Shown: piece by piece, positions 4,640 through 5,519 of the stretch
How positions within the stretch are numbered: the first letter of the stretch is position 1
Layout: each line of letters begins with the position of its first letter
NCBI GenBank assembly: GCA_947631315.1
Contig: CANRLA010000081.1
Coordinates: 1 to 5,519, forward strand
Length of the DNA stretch: 5,519 nucleotides
Direction of reading: 5' to 3'
Source of the DNA: an uncultured Clostridia bacterium
GTDB lineage: Bacteria; Bacillota; Clostridia; TANB77; CAG-508
Position numbers and translations under genes: made by a program
Notes under the pieces: generated by a model
Told to the model about the DNA's origin: nothing
The model's input: only the letters and a program-made list of their open reading frames with translations
The model's database searches: none

Positions 4640-5032
4640 TCACATTATTTTTATTTCTTTTGGTTTTATCTTCTTTACATTTTTCGAAAGCTCATATTCT
4701 CTTTCTTCATTCCATCTCATTATTTTTATGTCTTTATATTTTTCTAAAACTTCTTTATATTTATCATACTCATCTTCCCAAACTGATTGTGGTATTTTAT
4801 CAAATGCATCAAACATTTTTTCTGCTTCTGCAAGATATATTACTTGTTCTTGTGGAGACATTTCATTATATTTTTTTGCAAATATAGCAAGTTTATCTAG
4901 ACTATCGTTAGCTTTAATAAATGATACAAAATCTTTAACCTTTATTCCTGCCATCTGCATCTGTACTATTGACATTGCAATTAAAATAACTATAAAAATT
5001 AGTAATATAAATATTATCGCTAATACAGTCAT
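4640..5032 (-). CDS. Single-TM protein with cytoplasmic helical domain, unknown function
   Basis: The 130-residue protein has one N-terminal hydrophobic helix (about 3-23). Lys residues follow immediately (KVKDF), suggesting the remainder stays in the cytoplasm. The soluble part (30-112) looks all-helical and highly charged: FIKANDSLDKLAIFAKKY, MSPQEQVIYLAEAEKMFDAF, then KIPQSVWEDEYDKYKEVLEKYKD ending in IKIMRWNEE. The tail (113-130) is Lys-rich. Its well-formed pattern suggests a conserved clostridial protein, but I do not recognise a named family or function. The ATG is forced by an in-frame TAA four codons upstream. The nearest Shine-Dalgarno (AAGGAG, about 5047-5052) is 14 bases away, longer than optimal. 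It has its own promoter and terminator, so it is a single-gene unit. Confidence 0.75.
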   Translation of the reverse strand: MTVLAIIFILLIFIVILIAMSIVQMQMAGIKVKDFVSFIKANDSLDKLAIFAKKYNEMSPQEQVIYLAEAEKMFDAFDKIPQSVWEDEYDKYKEVLEKYKDIKIMRWNEEREYELSKNVKKIKPKEIKIM

Positions 5033-5074
5033 TTCTAGGTTTTATTCTCCTTATCTTTAGATTTTTACACATTT

Positions 5075-5103
5075 ATTATAGCATTAGTATTTACCAATAG
5101 CAA
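5075..5103 (-). promoter_or_regulatory. Sigma-A-type promoter of the 130-residue membrane gene
   Basis: Minus-strand TTGCTA (5098-5103, 4/6) and TATAAT (5075-5080, 6/6) are 17 bases apart. TGC directly before the -10 gives an extended -10 element that compensates for the weaker -35. The start is predicted near 5068, with a leader of about 36 bases. Confidence 0.75.
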
Positions 5104-5142
5104 GAAAAATATTTTATCATTAATATTTTTTCCTGATTTCAA

Positions 5143-5184
5143 AAAAATAAAATAAGGTTCGATTTCAAACCTTATTTTATTTTT
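5143..5184 (-). terminator. Intrinsic terminator after the clpC-type gene
   Basis: Seventeen perfectly paired bases (5143-5159 with 5168-5184) close an eight-base loop. The two arms hold AAGGTT and AACCTT at the loop end. On the minus strand the stem ends in TTATTTTATTTTT and continues with T bases. It begins two bases past the TAA stop, so the gene ends its transcript here. Confidence 0.9.
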
Positions 5185-5186
5185 AT

Positions 5187-5519
5187 TTATTTTACAACTA
5201 TTTCTTCATCTTTAGCACTTATTTTTGCTTTTCCATTTATTTTTCCATTTATTTTTCCATCAAGCATTGCTTCTGCAATCTTGTCTTCGACCATTGTCTG
5301 TATTGCCCTTTTAAGTGGTCTTGCACCATAAGCTTCATCAATTCCTTTTTTAGCAATTAAGTCTTTGGCTTTTTCATCAATTTCAAGCTCGATTTCTTGA
5401 TGCTTCAATAAGTTCTTAACATTATTTATTAATAAATCAACTATTTTTCTTATTTGTTCTGCATTTAATTTATGGAAAACTATTATTTCATCTATACGAT
5501 TTAAGAATTCAGGCTTAAA
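5187..5519 (-). CDS. clpC: ClpC-type AAA+ unfoldase, C-terminal fragment
   Basis: The reading frame is open to the right edge and gives the last 110 residues. FKPEFLNRIDEIIVFHKL (1-18) is the end of the second AAA+ module, including the Asn-Arg of the arginine finger region. YGARPLKRAIQ (64-74) is the sensor-2 motif. The rest is the small D2 subdomain. The hexamer unfolds substrates for the ClpP protease in the cytoplasm. FHKL and RAIQ..VEDKIAE..L.G are the ClpC form; ClpB usually has GARPLKR followed by Y/F-L-Q, so ClpB is less likely. An in-frame TTG at 5406-5408 is an internal Leu, not a start. Near the C-terminus a 12-bp unit is doubled, giving KINGKINGK (89-97), where relatives usually have a single short link. 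The N-terminal domain and any mcsA/mcsB/ctsR neighbours are outside the window. Confidence 0.85.
   Translation of the reverse strand, partial: FKPEFLNRIDEIIVFHKLNAEQIRKIVDLLINNVKNLLKHQEIELEIDEKAKDLIAKKGIDEAYGARPLKRAIQTMVEDKIAEAMLDGKINGKINGKAKISAKDEEIVVK
5233..5256. repeat. 12-bp tandem duplication inside clpC
   Basis: CCATTTATTTTT occurs twice head to tail (5233-5244 and 5245-5256), followed by a partial third copy (CCAT). On the coding strand each unit encodes K-I-N-G. The repeat keeps the reading frame and lies in the variable link near the C-terminus, fitting replication slippage. Confidence 0.8.

Noticed and set aside
4660..5060. Two overlapping plus-strand open frames opposite the 130-residue gene
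   Set aside because: They overlap each other and a convincing minus-strand gene; no RBS or domain.
5104..5131. A+T hairpin AAAAATATT/AATATTTTT upstream of the 130-residue gene promoter
   Set aside because: No G-C pairs in the core stem; a strong terminator already lies just upstream, so no role is needed.
5406..5408. TTG start giving a stand-alone 73-residue protein
   Set aside because: The frame continues upstream without a stop to the window edge and encodes the expected AAA+ FKPEFLNRID sequence; the TTG is an internal Leu.

Overview
The window is very A+T-rich, and every gene I can support lies on the minus strand with short, terminator-rich spacers, strong AAGGAGG ribosome binding sites and consensus sigma-A-type promoters. 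Together with the protein types (a MinD start, a ClpC-type unfoldase end, a two-OB-fold SSB, a pilin-like GLUG-repeat surface protein), this points to a low-GC Clostridia-type Firmicute, possibly an uncultured gut lineage. The organism assignment is inference from style and protein character, not from a marker gene.

Layout in the direction of transcription (right to left). 5519-5187: C-terminal 110 residues of a ClpC-type AAA+ protein, followed by a near-ideal terminator. 5103-4640: a promoter and a conserved-looking single-TM protein of unknown function, closed by a long hairpin terminator (about 4512-4467). 4398-3046: a 450-residue exported protein with a pilin-like N-terminus and a GLUG-type beta-helix body. 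2963-1975: a compact operon of two half-size TSUP (TauE/SafE) permease subunits, overlapping by ATGA, plus a 45-residue Met-rich CAEC microprotein with a very good RBS; a perfect 11-bp hairpin follows. 1808-1380: a two-TM membrane protein with a split zinc ribbon. 1316-1107: a 69-residue one-TM protein whose Shine-Dalgarno lies in the 3' arm of a predicted mRNA hairpin. 945-235: an SSB-family protein with two tandem OB folds, TTG start, its own promoter and a terminator. 58-1: the first 19 codons of minD behind an excellent promoter.

Functionally the ends are housekeeping genes (Clp proteolysis, single-stranded DNA binding, septum placement). The middle is accessory and mostly envelope-related: a surface adhesin-like protein, a probable small-anion/sulfur-compound exporter and three small membrane proteins of unknown role. 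I see no complete novel defence system, CRISPR array, tRNA, rRNA or insertion sequence. The best leads are the split TSUP plus microprotein operon, the pilin-like beta-helix protein with its cysteine ladder, the SD-sequestering hairpin at 1326-1357, and the 11-bp-phased hexamers upstream of the minD and ssb promoters.
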